Positions 7,805 through 8,417 of a stretch of 8,417 nucleotides of DNA are shown here, piece after piece. The notes beneath the pieces were generated by a model, which saw nothing but the letters and a program-made list of their open reading frames with translations, ran no database searches and had not been told where the DNA came from. The position numbers and the translations under genes are program-made. How positions within the stretch are numbered: the stretch's first letter is position 1; each line of letters starts with the position of its first letter. The stretch is from an uncultured Bacteroidales bacterium. GTDB lineage: Bacteria; Bacteroidota; Bacteroidia; Bacteroidales; Bacteroidaceae. Where the stretch lies: NCBI GenBank assembly GCA_937896105.1, contig CALBKR010000377.1:1-8417 (forward strand), in the 5' to 3' direction.

Positions 7805-7850
7805 AATAGACAAGGAACGGAACCCCGCGGGGTTCCGTTCCTTGTCTATT
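7805..7850. terminator. Perfect 46-bp palindrome, bidirectional intrinsic terminator
   Basis: Two 23-nt arms pair without a mismatch, centred between 7827 and 7828, with core CCCCGCGGGG. On the plus strand the stem is followed by TTATAT, so the transcript ends in a U-rich stretch (CUAUUUUAUAU) suited to stopping the gmd-fcl operon. On the minus strand the palindrome lies 9 nt past the kbl stop; the following bases (CAGTAATTATC) are a poorer U tract. The placement between two convergent genes supports use from both sides. Confidence 0.9.
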
Positions 7851-7858
7851 TTATATGC

Positions 7859-8417
7859 TTACTTAATAACTCCCAGCTCCTTACCGACCTTGATAAAGGC
7901 ATTGATAGCCTTGTCGAGGTGCTCCTGTTCGTGAGCCGCAGAGAGCTGTACGCGGATACGCGCCTGCCCCTTCGGTACAACAGGATAGTAGAAACCTGTG
8001 ACGAAGATGCCCTCCTCGGCCATCTTCTGCGCGAAGACCTGCGAAAGCGGAGCATCATAGAGCATCACCGCGCAGATAGCCGACTGTGTAGGCTTGATGT
8101 CGAAGCCAGCTGCCAACATCCTGTCGCGGAAATAGTTCACATTGTTCTGCAGCTTGGTGTGCAGCGCGTCGCTCTCGGCAAGCATCTTGAACACCTCGAT
8201 TGAGGCACCCACCACCGATGGCGGCAATGAGTTGGAGAAGAGATAGGGACGCGAACGCTGACGCAGCATATCTATTATCTCCTTGCGGCCTGTGGTGAAA
8301 CCGCCCACAGCTCCGCCGAATGCCTTGCCGAGTGTACCCGTGAAGATGTCGATGCGGCCGTAGCAGCCGAACTGCTCGGCAACACCGTGGCCTGTAGCAC
8401 CCACGACACCGGCCGAG
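7859..8417 (-). CDS. kbl: Glycine C-acetyltransferase (2-amino-3-ketobutyrate CoA ligase), C-terminal part
   Basis: Kbl is a PLP enzyme of the alpha-oxoamine synthase family. It cleaves 2-amino-3-ketobutyrate with CoA into glycine and acetyl-CoA, the second step of threonine breakdown via threonine dehydrogenase. The frame runs off the right edge, leaving 185 of about 395 residues. Visible signatures are SAGVVGATGHG at the edge, the PLP-lysine motif TGTLGKAFGGAVGG (Lys codon at 8326-8324), RQRSRPYLFSNSLPP, and TGFYYPVVPKGQARIRVQLS followed by AAHEQEHLDKA near the C-terminus. These match E. coli Kbl closely; related 8-amino-7-oxononanoate synthase and serine palmitoyltransferase are less likely because of the RQRSRPYLFSNSL and PVVPKGQARIR segments. 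The 5' end and any threonine dehydrogenase partner would lie to the right of the window. It is convergent with fcl and shares the palindromic terminator. Confidence 0.94.
   Translation of the reverse strand, partial: SAGVVGATGHGVAEQFGCYGRIDIFTGTLGKAFGGAVGGFTTGRKEIIDMLRQRSRPYLFSNSLPPSVVGASIEVFKMLAESDALHTKLQNNVNYFRDRMLAAGFDIKPTQSAICAVMLYDAPLSQVFAQKMAEEGIFVTGFYYPVVPKGQARIRVQLSAAHEQEHLDKAINAFIKVGKELGVIK

Overview
The window looks like a chromosomal segment from a Bacteroidales bacterium of the Bacteroides/Prevotella type. Support comes from a very large secreted protein with a short FDLQGRR...GIYIINGRRVLVK tail, a small KKYISP-type protein beside it, AT-rich gene starts without a strong Shine-Dalgarno sequence, a TAnnTTTG promoter-like box, and gmd/fcl/kbl products resembling members of that order. 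I cannot name the species from the sequence.

Layout from left to right. (1) Positions 1-524 (+) hold the 3' end of a sialate O-acetylesterase-like SGNH hydrolase. (2) Positions 525-682 are a convergent intergenic region with a nested double inverted repeat (545-654) whose core is a GC-rich hairpin; it probably terminates transcription from both sides. (3) On the minus strand lies a two-gene unit. It consists of a 1502-residue exported modular protein (889-5397) and a 69-codon small protein (683-892) whose first ATG overlaps the large gene's stop codon as ATGA. (4) Positions 5398-5751 form a divergent, AT-rich intergenic region with a C8 tract, an imperfect inverted repeat and a promoter-like box before gmd. 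(5) gmd and fcl (+, 13 nt apart) encode the two-enzyme pathway from GDP-mannose to GDP-L-fucose. (6) A perfect 46-bp palindrome (7805-7850) separates fcl from the convergent kbl. (7) Positions 7859-8417 (-) hold the 3' part of kbl (glycine C-acetyltransferase).

Two glycan themes appear side by side. The esterase would remove O-acetyl groups from sialic acids of host glycans, and gmd-fcl makes the activated fucose used for capsule or glycoprotein decoration. The large secreted protein has several probable beta-rich binding modules, a discoidin (F5/8 type C) domain and a FIVAR-like helical segment, but no recognisable catalytic domain. It is most likely a surface or secreted adhesin or carbohydrate-binding protein. 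This protein and its coupled small partner are the least understood part of the window. I saw no mobile-element genes, CRISPR array, tRNA or rRNA.
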